Source: Sphingomonas adhaesiva (GTDB taxonomy: Bacteria > Pseudomonadota > Alphaproteobacteria > Sphingomonadales > Sphingomonadaceae). Taken from it: a stretch of DNA of 64,000 nucleotides. Below, piece after piece: positions 8,379 through 17,748 of this stretch. The DNA is taken from positions 1,796,001 through 1,860,000 of the forward strand of contig NZ_JAQIJT010000002.1 of the NCBI RefSeq assembly GCF_036946125.1, in the 5' to 3' direction. The position numbers were made by a program, and so were the translations under genes. Each line of letters opens with the position of its first letter. Positions within the stretch are counted from its first letter, which is position 1. The notes beneath the pieces were generated by a model. It had not been told where the DNA came from and did no database searches. It worked only from the letters and a program-made list of their open reading frames with translations.

Positions 8379-8666
8379 TCACTTCTCGCCATTGTCCTTC
8401 ACGCCCACGACAGGCACGTCGACCTCGGTCTTCTTGGTGCCGACGACGACTTCCTTGCTGTCCAGATCGACCTTCGGCAGCTCGCCGCCCTTGGCCGACA
8501 CGTCCACCTTCGGCAGCGAGCCCTCCTTGACGTCCGCGCTCCAGAAGCCGGTGGCGAACAGGACGATGGCGATCAGGAGCGCGATCCCGGCGATGATCGC
8601 GATCGTCCGCCCGGCGCCGCCGCGGCGCACGACCACCCGCTCGTCCGTGGTCCGATAGTCCGCCAT
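8379..8666 (-). CDS. Small single-pass membrane protein
   Basis: 95-residue protein not assigned to a named family. The N-terminus is charged (ADYRTTDERVVVRRGG), then one clear transmembrane helix (IAIIAGIALLIAIVLFATGFW, near 21-41), then a lysine/valine-rich tail with repeated K-V-D units (LPKVDV, LPKVDL, TEVDVPVV). This suggests a cytoplasmic N-terminus and a periplasmic tail. It is a monocistronic gene with its own terminator just downstream. Function unknown. Confidence 0.75.
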   Translation of the reverse strand: MADYRTTDERVVVRRGGAGRTIAIIAGIALLIAIVLFATGFWSADVKEGSLPKVDVSAKGGELPKVDLDSKEVVVGTKKTEVDVPVVGVKDNGEK

Positions 8667-8785
8667 GTTACTCTCCCGTTACATATCGTTGCGGGAGCCG
8701 AACCATCGTCGCCAACCAATTGTTCCGGCGGCGGAAAAGCGAACCTGTCTCACAACGGGAAACGAGCGCGGTCCCGTGCGCGGCG

Positions 8786-9052
8786 TCAGCGCTCCACCGC
8801 GCCGACGACCATGCCGGGGTGTACCCAGCCGAATTCGTAATTGGCGATGAACAGCGCGAACAGGATCGTCGCTACGATGGTGGTGCGGATCGCGACCTTC
8901 TTCAGCGAAAATTCGTGCGGCGCGCTCTCCGCGGTGCCGGGGACGTGCTCCGCCCCCGCCTCTGCGGAGGTGCGCACGCCCCATGGCAGGACGAGGAAGA
9001 CCGAGAACGCCCAGAACAGGACGTAGATCGCCAGCATCGACGTCCAGCGCAT
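8786..9052 (-). CDS. DUF1467 family membrane protein
   Basis: 88-residue protein with two membrane helices (MLAIYVLFWAFSVFLVLPWG at the start and a second near 55-75), the layout of the DUF1467 family found in alphaproteobacteria. The conserved LPWGVRTS after the first helix is typical. It follows rnj with a four-base gap and closes the nuo-birA-coaX-rnj operon. The role is not known; the conserved neighbourhood is the main clue. Confidence 0.82.
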   Translation of the reverse strand: MRWTSMLAIYVLFWAFSVFLVLPWGVRTSAEAGAEHVPGTAESAPHEFSLKKVAIRTTIVATILFALFIANYEFGWVHPGMVVGAVER

Positions 9053-9056
9053 CGCG

Positions 9057-10700
9057 TCAGACCTGGACGATCACGACGTCGATGATCGGCTTCTTGCCGG
9101 TCCAGCGCGTGGCGACCTTGCGTACCGCGAGGCGCACGTCCTCGCGCAGCCGCTCGCGGTCGCGCACGCGGCCCTGCATCGCGTCCTTCGCGGCCTCGAC
9201 CGCATCCTCCAGGAAGGGCTCGCGCTCCTCCTCCACCGGGATACCCTGAAAGCGGACCTCGGGGACGCCGCCCGCACGGCCGTTGCGGTCGACCGCGATC
9301 CCGACCGAGATCTGCCCGTTGACCGCGATACGGCGGCGGTCGTTGATCGTGCCGCCGTCGGACGGCAGGATCACGTCGCCGTCCAGCACCAGCCGCCCGA
9401 CCGGCGCGTTGCCGATCTTCTCGGGCTTGCCCGGCGCCAGGCGGACGATGTCGCCGTTGGTCTGGACGAAAGCGTCGCGGATGCCCTGCGTCTGGCCGTA
9501 GCGCGCATGCTCCATCAGGTGGCGCATCTCGCCATGCACCGGCAGCAGTACGCGCGGGCGCAGCCAGCCGTACATCTTGGCCAGTTCCGGACGGCCCGGG
9601 TGGCCGGAGACGTGGACGTGCGCCTGCTTCTCGGTCACCATCTCCACGCCCTTGGCGGCGAGCTGGTTCTGGATACGGCCGATCGCCACCTCGTTGCCGG
9701 GGATCTGCTTCGACGAGAAAATGACCATGTCGCCCATGTCGAGCTTGATCGGGTGCGATCCCGCGGCGATGCGCGCCAGCGCGGCGCGTTCCTCGCCCTG
9801 CCCGCCCGTCGCGACCACCAGCACCTTGTTGCGCGGCATACGCATCGCGGCGTCCATGTCGATCGTGTCGGGGAAATCCTTCAGATAGCCCGTCTGCCGC
9901 GCGACCTTGATGATCCGGTCGAGCGAGCGCCCGGTGACGCACAGCTTGCGGCCCGTCTCCTGCGCCACCTTGCCCAGCGTCGACAGGCGCGCGGCGTTCG
10001 AGGCGAAGGTCGTGACGACGACGCGACCGCGCGCGCGCCCCACACTCTCCATCAGCCCGTCGCGCACGCTCGCCTCGCTGGGCGAGGCGTCATTGTTGAA
10101 GACGTTGGTCGAATCGCACACCAGCACGTCGACGCCGTCGTCGCCGATCGCGGTCAGTTCCGCGGGCGAGGCCGGCTTGCCGATCACCGGGGTGGGATCC
10201 AGCTTCCAGTCGCCGGTGTGGAAAACCGTGCCCGCCTTGGTCCCGATCAGCAGCGCATTGGCCTCGGGTATCGAATGCGACAGCGGCACCACCTCGAGCT
10301 TGAACGGGCCGACGTCGAACGGCTTGCGCGCATGGACCAGCCGGATCTTCACCCGGTCCTCGATCCGCTCCTCCTCCAGCTTGCCGCGCACCAGCCCCGC
10401 GGTGAAGGGGGTGGCGTAGATCGGCACGCCCAGATCCTCGGCCAGATACGGCAGCGCGCCGATATGGTCCTCATGCCCGTGGGTCAGCACGATCCCGACC
10501 AGATCGCCCAGCCGCTCCTCGATGAAGCGCAGGTCGGGCAGGATCACGTCGATCCCGGGATAATGCGCATCGGCGAAGGTCACGCCGCAATCGATCATCA
10601 GCCACTTGCCGGCATGGCCGTACAAGGTGACGTTCATGCCGATTTCGCCGGAACCGCCGAGCGCGCAGAAAAGGAGTTCGTTCTTCGTTGGATTGGTCAT
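9057..10700 (-). CDS. rnj: Ribonuclease J
   Basis: 547-residue metallo-beta-lactamase/beta-CASP ribonuclease with 5'-3' exonuclease and endonuclease activity in RNA turnover. The zinc motif HGHEDH lies at residues 74-79, preceded by the aspartate in LMIDCGVTF; VFHTGDWKLDPTP is the second metal block and VHVSGHPG the beta-CASP histidine block. The C-terminal part carries the RNase J-specific domain. The length is normal. It is placed after coaX with a 96-base gap that contains a short repeat, and directly before DUF1467; this order is conserved in many alphaproteobacteria. Confidence 0.95.
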   Translation of the reverse strand: MTNPTKNELLFCALGGSGEIGMNVTLYGHAGKWLMIDCGVTFADAHYPGIDVILPDLRFIEERLGDLVGIVLTHGHEDHIGALPYLAEDLGVPIYATPFTAGLVRGKLEEERIEDRVKIRLVHARKPFDVGPFKLEVVPLSHSIPEANALLIGTKAGTVFHTGDWKLDPTPVIGKPASPAELTAIGDDGVDVLVCDSTNVFNNDASPSEASVRDGLMESVGRARGRVVVTTFASNAARLSTLGKVAQETGRKLCVTGRSLDRIIKVARQTGYLKDFPDTIDMDAAMRMPRNKVLVVATGGQGEERAALARIAAGSHPIKLDMGDMVIFSSKQIPGNEVAIGRIQNQLAAKGVEMVTEKQAHVHVSGHPGRPELAKMYGWLRPRVLLPVHGEMRHLMEHARYGQTQGIRDAFVQTNGDIVRLAPGKPEKIGNAPVGRLVLDGDVILPSDGGTINDRRRIAVNGQISVGIAVDRNGRAGGVPEVRFQGIPVEEEREPFLEDAVEAAKDAMQGRVRDRERLREDVRLAVRKVATRWTGKKPIIDVVIVQV

Positions 10701-10710
10701 TTATGTCTTT

Positions 10711-10766
10711 CGTCCGTCATCCCAGCGAGAGCCGGAATCTCCAGCCGCGAGACGTCATAGGGTGAA
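10711..10766. repeat. Dispersed repeat of the GTCATCCC type
   Basis: The coaX-rnj gap contains GTCATCCCAGCGAGAGCC and, 33 bases on, GAGACGTCATAGGG, resembling the short intergenic repeats spread through sphingomonad genomes. Arms are imperfect, so a hairpin role is unclear. Confidence 0.35.
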
Positions 10767-10796
10767 ATGCCCGGAAAGCGCCGGGCGGCGCGAATA

Positions 10797-11588
10797 TCAC
10801 GAAGCTATATGGGCGCGTTCCCACATGATCGCCAGCCCCTGGATCGTCAGGTCGGGCTCGATCGCATCGAACACGTCGGTATGCTGCTCGAACAACGTGG
10901 CGAGGCCGCCGGTCGCGACCACCTTCACCGGGCGCGCGATCTCGCGCTTCATCCGCGCGACCAGCCCCTCGATCATCGCGATATAGCCCCAATAGATGCC
11001 GATGTTCATCTGATCGACCGTGTTGCGGCCGATCACGCTCATGTTCCCGCGCGGCGCCTCGATCGCGATGCGCGGCAGCTTGGCGGCGGCGTTGACCAGC
11101 GCGTCGAGCGACAGGTTGATGCCCGGGGCGATGATCCCGCCCTTGTACGCGCCCTTGAAGTCGGAATGATCGACCGTCGTCGCGGTGCCGAAGTCGATGA
11201 CGATCAGGTCGCCGGCGTGGAGCGCATGTGCCGCGATCGTGTTGACCGCGCGGTCCGCGCCCAGGTTCTGCGGCTCGTCGACGTCGAGCGCCAGACCCCA
11301 TTCGACCGGCTTGCGCCCCGCCACCAGCGCATCGACCTTGAAATATTTCGACGCCAGCACCTCCAGATTGTGGAGCGCGCGCGGCACCACGGTGGAGACG
11401 ATCACCGCCTCGACATCGTCGCGGCTGAACCCTTCCAGCGCGAGCAGCTGGCTGAGCCACACCGCATATTCATCGGCGGTGCGGCGCGGGTCGGTGGCGA
11501 TGCGCCAGCGCGCCTTGATCTCGCGCGTCCCCGCCTCGACCAGCGCGAAGACCAGGTTGGTGTTGCCGGCATCCACCGCGAGCAGCAT
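10797..11588 (-). CDS. coaX: Type III pantothenate kinase
   Basis: Phosphorylates pantothenate, the first step of coenzyme A synthesis, with the CoaX fold of the ASKHA kinases. The phosphate-binding loop DAGNTN is at residues 6-11, the second block is IDFGTATTVD (near 131), and GGIIAPGI and NTVDQMNIG are typical CoaX segments. The 263-residue length is standard. It starts 11 bases after the birA stop and belongs to the nuo downstream block. CoaX is the only pantothenate kinase in the window. Confidence 0.95.
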   Translation of the reverse strand: MLLAVDAGNTNLVFALVEAGTREIKARWRIATDPRRTADEYAVWLSQLLALEGFSRDDVEAVIVSTVVPRALHNLEVLASKYFKVDALVAGRKPVEWGLALDVDEPQNLGADRAVNTIAAHALHAGDLIVIDFGTATTVDHSDFKGAYKGGIIAPGINLSLDALVNAAAKLPRIAIEAPRGNMSVIGRNTVDQMNIGIYWGYIAMIEGLVARMKREIARPVKVVATGGLATLFEQHTDVFDAIEPDLTIQGLAIMWERAHIAS

Positions 11589-11599
11589 GGCCTATCCCC

Positions 11600-12322
11600 T
11601 CATCCGACCAGGAACACGTCGCCGGCGTGGATGACACGCGCGGTGCCGTCCGCCAAGCGGAGCACCAGCGCGCCGTCTTCGTCCAGCGTCTCGAACGTGC
11701 CGGGCACCTCCTCGCCATCGGGCAGGCGCGCGACCAGCGGGGTGCCCGGCGGGTGCGCCCGTTCGCGCCAGCGCTGGGCGACCGGCGCCAGCCCCTGCCT
11801 CCGCCACAGCGTCAGCCACGCGCCGAACTGCGCCGCGAGCGAATCCAGAAACGCGGCCGCGTCCAGAGTCGCGCCCTCGGCATGCAGGCTGGTGGTCGCG
11901 CGATCGGGCAGATCGGGATGACAGGCGACGTTGACGCCGATCCCGATCACGACCCAGTCGCCGCTGCGCTCCAGCAGGATGCCCGACAGCTTCGCGCCCG
12001 CCAGCAGCAGGTCGTTGGGCCATTTGAGCGCCAGCCGGCGCGCGCGGTCGGCGGGGATGGCGAGGCGCACCGCCTCGTCCAGCGCGACCGCCGCGACCAA
12101 CGCCAGCGTCGGCGCGGGCGGCTCGCCCGGCGACAGGCGGACCAGCGTGCTGGCGAACAGATTGCCCTCGGGCGAGTCCCACGGCCTGCCCTGCCGCCCG
12201 CGCCCGGCGGTCTGTCGCCGCGCGCGCAGCCACAGGCCGTCCTCACCCGCGCCGTCGCGGGCGAGCGCCACCAGATCGGCGTTGGTCGACCCGGTATCGG
12301 CGACCGTGACGATGCGGGTCAG
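11600..12322 (-). CDS. birA: Biotin--[acetyl-CoA-carboxylase] ligase, apparent CTG start
   Basis: Biotin protein ligase without the DNA-binding domain. The family blocks are ADTGSTNADL at the N-terminus, QTAGRGRQGRPWDSP (biotinyl-AMP loop), LKWPNDLLL with the catalytic lysine region, and GIGVNVACH. The first ATG or GTG in frame is the GTG at 12271, but starting there would delete the conserved STN motif. Between the nuoN stop and that motif the only common alternative start is CTG at 12322, with GAGG eight bases before it; the nuoN TGA supplies part of this site. I therefore use 12322, which gives 240 aa. No ATG exists upstream in frame near the junction. Confidence 0.85.
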   Translation of the reverse strand: MTRIVTVADTGSTNADLVALARDGAGEDGLWLRARRQTAGRGRQGRPWDSPEGNLFASTLVRLSPGEPPAPTLALVAAVALDEAVRLAIPADRARRLALKWPNDLLLAGAKLSGILLERSGDWVVIGIGVNVACHPDLPDRATTSLHAEGATLDAAAFLDSLAAQFGAWLTLWRRQGLAPVAQRWRERAHPPGTPLVARLPDGEEVPGTFETLDEDGALVLRLADGTARVIHAGDVFLVG

Positions 12323-12332
12323 CGGGATCGCC

Positions 12333-13793
12333 TCAGAACAGGCTGCGCGCGGCGGCCAGCGTCCAGCCGGAGAGCAGCGGGATCGCCAGATAGCCGAGCG
12401 GCGACACGATCACCGCCGCGACCGCGATCAGCCCGCCCTCCAGCGCATCGCCCTCGCCATACGCGGCCGCGGGCTCGTCGAAGTACATCGTCTTGACGAC
12501 GCGCAGGTAGTAATAGGCGCCGATCACGCTCATCGCGATGCCGACCACCGCGAGCGGGAACAGTCCCGCCTCGACCGCGGCATAGAAGACCGCGAACTTG
12601 GCGTAGAAGCCGAACAGCGGCGGGATGCCCGCCAGCGAGAACATGAACATCGCCATCGCCGCAGCGAGGCCGGGCCGCGTGCGCGACAGGCCGGCGAGGC
12701 TGGCGATCGTCTCGACCGGCTGGCCGTCGGCATCGCGCATCTGGAGCACCACCAGGAAGCTGCCCAGCGTCATCGCGATATAGATCGTCAGATAGGTCAT
12801 CACCGACGCCACGCCCGCCTCGGTCCCCGCGGCGAGGCCGATCAGCGCGAAGCCGACGTTGTTGATCGACGAATAGGCGAGCAGCCGCTTGATGTTCTGC
12901 TGCCCGATCGCCGCGACCGCGCCGAGCAGGATCGAGGCGAGCGCGGCGAAAATGACGATCTGGCGCCACTGCGCCTCCGCCGGGCCCATCGCCTCCACCG
13001 CGACCCGCACGCCCAGCGCCATCGCCGCGACCTTGGGCGCGGAGGCGAAGAAGGCGGTCACCGGGGTCGGCGCGCCCTCGTACACGTCGGGCGTCCACAT
13101 ATGGAACGGCACCGCCGACATCTTGAACGCCAGCCCTGCGAACACGAACACCAGCCCGAACAGCAGGCCGATCGACTTGCCATGGCCCGTCAGCGGCACG
13201 GCGGCATAGGCGCCTGCGATCTCGTCGAACAGCGTCGAGCCGGTGAAGCCGTACACCAGGCTGATGCCGTAGAGCAGGATGCCGGAGGCGAGCGCGCCCA
13301 GCACGAAATACTTCAGCCCCGCCTCGGCCGAGCGCGTGTCCTGCCGCATGAAGCTGGCGAGCACATAGGCCGCCAGGCTCTGCAGTTCGAGGCCGACGTA
13401 CAGCGTCAGCAGATCGGCCGCGGACACCATGATCCCCATGCCGCAGGCGGACAGCAGGATCAGCACCGGATATTCGGGCCGAAGATTGTCGCCCGCCGTG
13501 CGCCGGAAGAAGTCGGGCGCCATCACCACCGCGACCGCGGCGGCGATATAGATCAGCACCTTGGCGAACGCGGCGAAGGCGTCCGCGCGGTACAGCCCGG
13601 CAAAGGCGCTGCCGCCCGACGACGCCGGCCCGATCAGCGCGAGGCACGCGCCCGCGAGGACGGCCACCGCGGCCCAGGACACCGCACGGGTCGCCGCCGG
13701 GCCACCCCAGGCAGACACCAGCATCAGCGCGATCGCGCCCAGCGCGAGCACCAGCTCGGGCAGCGTCATCGCAAGGTTGGCGGCATAGCTCAT
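12333..13793 (-). CDS. nuoN: NADH-quinone oxidoreductase subunit N
   Basis: Antiporter-like membrane subunit of Complex I in the cytoplasmic membrane, 486 aa with about 14 membrane helices. It contains the typical LTLYVGLELQSLAAYVLAS with the conserved charged glutamate, the broken-helix lysine region AFKMSAVPFHMWTPDVYEG, and KRLLAYSSINNVGFALIGL. The ATG at 13793 shares one base with the nuoM stop (TGATG). It is the last structural nuo gene and is followed directly by birA. Confidence 0.96.
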   Translation of the reverse strand: MSYAANLAMTLPELVLALGAIALMLVSAWGGPAATRAVSWAAVAVLAGACLALIGPASSGGSAFAGLYRADAFAAFAKVLIYIAAAVAVVMAPDFFRRTAGDNLRPEYPVLILLSACGMGIMVSAADLLTLYVGLELQSLAAYVLASFMRQDTRSAEAGLKYFVLGALASGILLYGISLVYGFTGSTLFDEIAGAYAAVPLTGHGKSIGLLFGLVFVFAGLAFKMSAVPFHMWTPDVYEGAPTPVTAFFASAPKVAAMALGVRVAVEAMGPAEAQWRQIVIFAALASILLGAVAAIGQQNIKRLLAYSSINNVGFALIGLAAGTEAGVASVMTYLTIYIAMTLGSFLVVLQMRDADGQPVETIASLAGLSRTRPGLAAAMAMFMFSLAGIPPLFGFYAKFAVFYAAVEAGLFPLAVVGIAMSVIGAYYYLRVVKTMYFDEPAAAYGEGDALEGGLIAVAAVIVSPLGYLAIPLLSGWTLAAARSLF

Positions 13794-15331
13794 CAGTGTG
13801 CGCTCCCATGCGCAGGCGTTTCGGCATGGGCCGCGGGGATCACGCCCGTTCCCTTCGTCGGCCTGGAGTCACCCGCGGGCTTCGCCCGGTCGATGCGGGC
13901 GAGCAGGATCTGCGTATCCTTGCGCATCGGCGCCAGGAAGCTTTCCGGATAGACGCCCATCCACAGCACCGCCGCCGCGATCGGCGCCAGCAGCCAGAGC
14001 TCGCGCGGCGACAGATCGGGCATCGCGCGCACCTCGTCCGAGGTGATCTCGCCGAAGACGACGCGGCGGTACAGGTACAGCATGTACGCCGCACCCAGGA
14101 TGATGCCGGTCGTGCACAGCAGGGCGATGGTGGTCGACACCTGATAGGTGCCCATCAGCGCCAGTATCTCGCCGACGAAGTTGCTGGTTCCCGGCAGCCC
14201 GATCGAGGCCATGGTGAACAGCAGGAACAGCAGGGCATAGCGCGGCATGTTGATCGCGAGCCCGCCGTAGCGGCTGATCTCACGCGTGTGCAGCCGGTCG
14301 TAGATGACGCCGACGCACAGGAACAGCGCGCCCGACACCAGGCCGTGACCCAGCATCACCATCATCGCGCCCTCGATCCCCTGCGCGTTGAACGCGAACA
14401 GACCGATCGTCACGATCGCCATGTGCGCGACCGAGGAATAGGCGATCAGCTTCTTCATGTCGGACTGAACCAGCGCGACGAGGCTGGTGTAGATCACCGC
14501 CACCGCCGACAGGCCGAACACCAGCCACACGAGGCTTGCCGAGGCCTCCGGGAACATCGGCAGGCTGAAGCGCAGGAAGCCGTAGCCGCCGAGCTTCAGC
14601 AGCACGCCCGCCAGGATCACCGACCCCGCGGTGGGCGCCTGCACGTGCGCGTCGGGCAGCCAGGTGTGGACCGGCCACATCGGCATCTTCACCGCGAACG
14701 ACGCGAAGAAGGCGAGCCACAGCCACGTCTGCACCTGCGGCGGGAAGTCGTAGTCGAGCAGCACCGGGATGCTGGTCGTGCCCGCGGTGATGCTCATGTA
14801 CAGCATCGCCACGAACATCAGCAGCGAGCCGAGCAGCGTGTACAGGAAGAACTTGTACGACGCGTAGATGCGGTTCGCGCCCCCCCAGATGCCGATGATG
14901 AGGAACATCGGGATCAGGCCGGCTTCGAAGAAGATGTAGAACAGGAACAGGTCCTGCGCCGCGAAGGTGCCGATCATCAGCACCTCGGTCAGCAGGAACG
15001 CCGACATATATTCCGGCACGCGCTTCTCGATCGCCTGCCAGCTGGCGCCGATGCAGATCGGCATCAGGAAGACCGACAGCGCGATCAGCAGCAGCGCATA
15101 GCCGTCGATGCCCAGCGCCCATGCGAACCGTCCGAAGACGGGGGCATATTCGACGAACTGCCACTGCGCGCCGCCGACGTCGAACGACAGCCACAGCACG
15201 ACGCCCAGCGCCAGATCGGCGAGCGTCGCGGCGAGCGCGGTCACGCGCGCCGCCTGGGGAGAGAGGAAGAGGCAGGCGACCGCGGCCACGGCCGGGATCG
15301 CGAGCATCAGCGACAGGATCGGGAACGACAC
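13793..15331 (-). CDS. nuoM: NADH-quinone oxidoreductase subunit M
   Basis: Second antiporter-like proton-pumping subunit of Complex I, 512 aa, about 14 membrane helices. Diagnostic segments are FLLTEVLMIGTFAAQDLFLFYIFFE with the essential glutamate, AVKMPMWPVHTWLPDAHVQAP written in two parts as MPMWPVHTWLPDAH and VQAPTAGSVIL, and KKLIAYSSVAHMA. It overlaps nuoN by one base and starts 13 bases after the nuoL stop. Confidence 0.96.
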   Translation of the reverse strand: MSFPILSLMLAIPAVAAVACLFLSPQAARVTALAATLADLALGVVLWLSFDVGGAQWQFVEYAPVFGRFAWALGIDGYALLLIALSVFLMPICIGASWQAIEKRVPEYMSAFLLTEVLMIGTFAAQDLFLFYIFFEAGLIPMFLIIGIWGGANRIYASYKFFLYTLLGSLLMFVAMLYMSITAGTTSIPVLLDYDFPPQVQTWLWLAFFASFAVKMPMWPVHTWLPDAHVQAPTAGSVILAGVLLKLGGYGFLRFSLPMFPEASASLVWLVFGLSAVAVIYTSLVALVQSDMKKLIAYSSVAHMAIVTIGLFAFNAQGIEGAMMVMLGHGLVSGALFLCVGVIYDRLHTREISRYGGLAINMPRYALLFLLFTMASIGLPGTSNFVGEILALMGTYQVSTTIALLCTTGIILGAAYMLYLYRRVVFGEITSDEVRAMPDLSPRELWLLAPIAAAVLWMGVYPESFLAPMRKDTQILLARIDRAKPAGDSRPTKGTGVIPAAHAETPAHGSAH

Positions 15332-15344
15332 GTTACTGACCCCC

Positions 15345-17426
15345 TCAGCCCGCGATCGCCCAGGTGATCGCGGCGGTGAGCCCGATCAGCATGACGAAAG
15401 CATAGGTATAGACATATCCGGTTTGCAGCCGTGCGGTGACCCGGCTGCCCATCTGCACCACCCAGGCCGATCCGTTCGGCCCGAAGCGGTCGATCGTCCC
15501 CTCGTCGCCGCGGTGCCACAGGAGGCGACCGATCGCGAAGGCGGGGCGGACGAACAGGAAGTTGTACAGCTCGTCGAAATACCATTTCCGCAGCAGGAAC
15601 TGGTAGATCGGCTGGAACGTATCGACGAACTTAGCCGGGAAGGACGGCGACCGGATGTAGCTGGCCCAGGCGATCAGCAGCCCGGTCAGCATCACGATCG
15701 TCGCGGCCAGCTTCACCAGCAGCGGCACCTCGTGCATCTCGTGCATCAGGTGCTCGTCGAAGAAGAGCGCCCCCTTCCAGAAGTCGCCCGCCGTCTCCGG
15801 CTCGATGAACCAGCCGTGGAAGACGAAGCCCGCGGCGACCGCGCCGATCGACAGCACGATCAGCGGGATCAGCATCGGCAGCGGGCTCTCGTGCGGGTGA
15901 TAGCCGCCGGTCCCGGTCGGGATCTCGTTGAACCCGCGCGTCTCGACGTGCGGCGCGTGGCCCGCATCTTCCGTCGCCGCCTCGCCATGATGCGCCTCGG
16001 CCGAATGATCGTGCGCGTGATCGTGGGCATCGTGCAGCGCGTGCTGGATATGCTCCGACGCGGCCCAGCGCGGCGTGCCCCAGAAGGTCAGGAACATCAG
16101 CCGCCACGAATAGAAGCTGGTCAGCAGTGCGGCGAATACGCCCACCATCGAGGCGACCGGCGACCCGGCGGCCCAGGCGACCTCGATGATCGCGTCCTTC
16201 GAATGGTAGCCCGCGAACCCGCCGATACCGTAGATGCCGACGCCGGTGATCGCGAGCGTCCCCAGCAGCATCGCCCAGAAGGTGACCGGGATCGCCTTCC
16301 GCAGCCCGCCGTAGAAGCGCATGTCCTGCTCGTGGTGCATCGCGTGGATCACCGAGCCCGCGCCCAGGAACAGCAGCGCCTTGAAGAAGGCGTGCGTGAA
16401 CAGGTGGAACATCGCCGCGCCGTAGGCGCCGACGCCCGCGGCGAAGAACATGTAGCCCAGCTGCGAACAGGTCGAATAGGCGATCACTCGCTTGATATCG
16501 GTCTGCGTCGTGCCGACGGTCGCGGCGAACAGGCAGGTCGCGGCACCGATGAAGGTGATGAACCCCATCGCGGTCGGCGACGTCTGGAACATCGGCGACA
16601 GGCGGCACACCATGAAGACACCCGCGGTGACCATCGTCGCGGCGTGGATCAGCGCCGACACCGGGGTCGGCCCCTCCATCGCGTCGGGAAGCCAGGTGTG
16701 GAGGCCCAGCTGCGCCGACTTGCCCATCGCACCGACGAACAGCAGCAGGCAGATGACCGTCATCGTATCCGCGCGGAACCACAGGAAGCCGATCGTCGAC
16801 CCCGCCATCGACGGCGCCGCGGCGAGGATCGCGGGGATCGAGACCGTGTCGAAGACGAGATAGGTCGCGAAGATGCCGAGCATGAAGCCCAGGTCGCCGA
16901 CGCGGTTGACGACGAACGCCTTGATCGCGGCGGCATTGGCGCTGGGCTTGCGGAACCAGAAACCGATCAGCAGGTAGCTGGCGAGGCCCACGCCCTCCCA
17001 GCCGAAGAACATCTGGATCAGATTGTCCGCGGTCACCAGCATGAGCATCGCGAAGGTGAACAGCGACAGATAGGCGAAGAAGCGCGGCTGGTCCGGGTCC
17101 TCGCTCATATAGCCCCAGCTATAGAGGTGGACAAGCGCGGAGACGCTGGTGATGACCACCAGCATGACCGCGGTCAGCGCGTCGACGCGCAGCGCCCAGG
17201 ACACGTCGAACGTGCCCGAGGTGATGAAGTGCAGCACCGGCACGACGGTCGCGGTGCTGGTCTCCATCAGATAGCCGATGAACACCGGCCACGACAAAGC
17301 GCACGACACGAACAGCGCGCCCGTGGTGATCGCCTTGGGCAGCGTGGCGCCGAACGACTTGTTGGCGAAGCCGGCGACGACCGCCGCGACGAGCGGCAGG
17401 AAGACGATGAAGAGGATCGGGTGCAC
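15345..17426 (-). CDS. nuoL: NADH-quinone oxidoreductase subunit L
   Basis: Distal antiporter-like subunit carrying the long lateral helix of Complex I. Typical blocks are FFGWEGVGLASYLLIGFWF, KSAQLGLHTWLPDAMEGPTP in the pump core, and KRVIAYSTCSQLGYMF. Start codon is GTG at 17426, seven bases after the nuoK stop. At 693 residues it is longer than many NuoL proteins; part of the excess is a histidine-rich loop near residues 463-490 (HDAHDHAHDHSAEAHHGE) between helices. The loop is unusual and could bind metal or simply be a flexible linker. Confidence 0.96.
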   Translation of the reverse strand: MHPILFIVFLPLVAAVVAGFANKSFGATLPKAITTGALFVSCALSWPVFIGYLMETSTATVVPVLHFITSGTFDVSWALRVDALTAVMLVVITSVSALVHLYSWGYMSEDPDQPRFFAYLSLFTFAMLMLVTADNLIQMFFGWEGVGLASYLLIGFWFRKPSANAAAIKAFVVNRVGDLGFMLGIFATYLVFDTVSIPAILAAAPSMAGSTIGFLWFRADTMTVICLLLFVGAMGKSAQLGLHTWLPDAMEGPTPVSALIHAATMVTAGVFMVCRLSPMFQTSPTAMGFITFIGAATCLFAATVGTTQTDIKRVIAYSTCSQLGYMFFAAGVGAYGAAMFHLFTHAFFKALLFLGAGSVIHAMHHEQDMRFYGGLRKAIPVTFWAMLLGTLAITGVGIYGIGGFAGYHSKDAIIEVAWAAGSPVASMVGVFAALLTSFYSWRLMFLTFWGTPRWAASEHIQHALHDAHDHAHDHSAEAHHGEAATEDAGHAPHVETRGFNEIPTGTGGYHPHESPLPMLIPLIVLSIGAVAAGFVFHGWFIEPETAGDFWKGALFFDEHLMHEMHEVPLLVKLAATIVMLTGLLIAWASYIRSPSFPAKFVDTFQPIYQFLLRKWYFDELYNFLFVRPAFAIGRLLWHRGDEGTIDRFGPNGSAWVVQMGSRVTARLQTGYVYTYAFVMLIGLTAAITWAIAG

Positions 17427-17433
17427 GGAGATC

Positions 17434-17748
17434 TTACCCCTTCATCCGGCTGGGATCGTCGACCGAGATGGAACCGCGGCCGCGGAAGAAGATGACGATG
17501 ATGGCGAGGCCGATCGCGGATTCGCCCGCGGCGACCGTCAGCACGAACATCGCGAACACCTGCCCCACCAGGTCCTGCAGCGCCGCCGAGAAAGCGACGA
17601 GGTTGATGTTCACCGCCAGCAGGATCAGCTCGATCGCCATCAGGATGACGATGATGTTCTTGCGGTTCAGGAAGATGCCCAGCACCCCCATCGTGAACAG
17701 CAGCGCCGCCACGACGAGATAGTGGATCAGGCCGACGCCACCAGTCAC
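17434..17748 (-). CDS. nuoK: NADH-quinone oxidoreductase subunit K
   Basis: Small three-helix membrane subunit of the Complex I proton channel, 104 aa. NRKNIIVILMAIELILLAVN holds the conserved membrane glutamate and AAGESAIGLAIIVIFF the second one. The GTG at 17748 overlaps the nuoJ stop (GTGA) and gives the expected N-terminus TGGVGLIHYLVVAALLF. A longer reading upstream in the same frame is antisense-like and not family sequence. Confidence 0.95.
   Translation of the reverse strand: MTGGVGLIHYLVVAALLFTMGVLGIFLNRKNIIVILMAIELILLAVNINLVAFSAALQDLVGQVFAMFVLTVAAGESAIGLAIIVIFFRGRGSISVDDPSRMKG

Noticed and set aside
15108..17495. A 795-codon open frame antisense to nuoL and nuoM
   Set aside because: Its product is arginine-, glutamine- and histidine-rich with no domain pattern, which is typical of the frame opposite GC-rich genes; nuoL and nuoM on the other strand have full family motifs.
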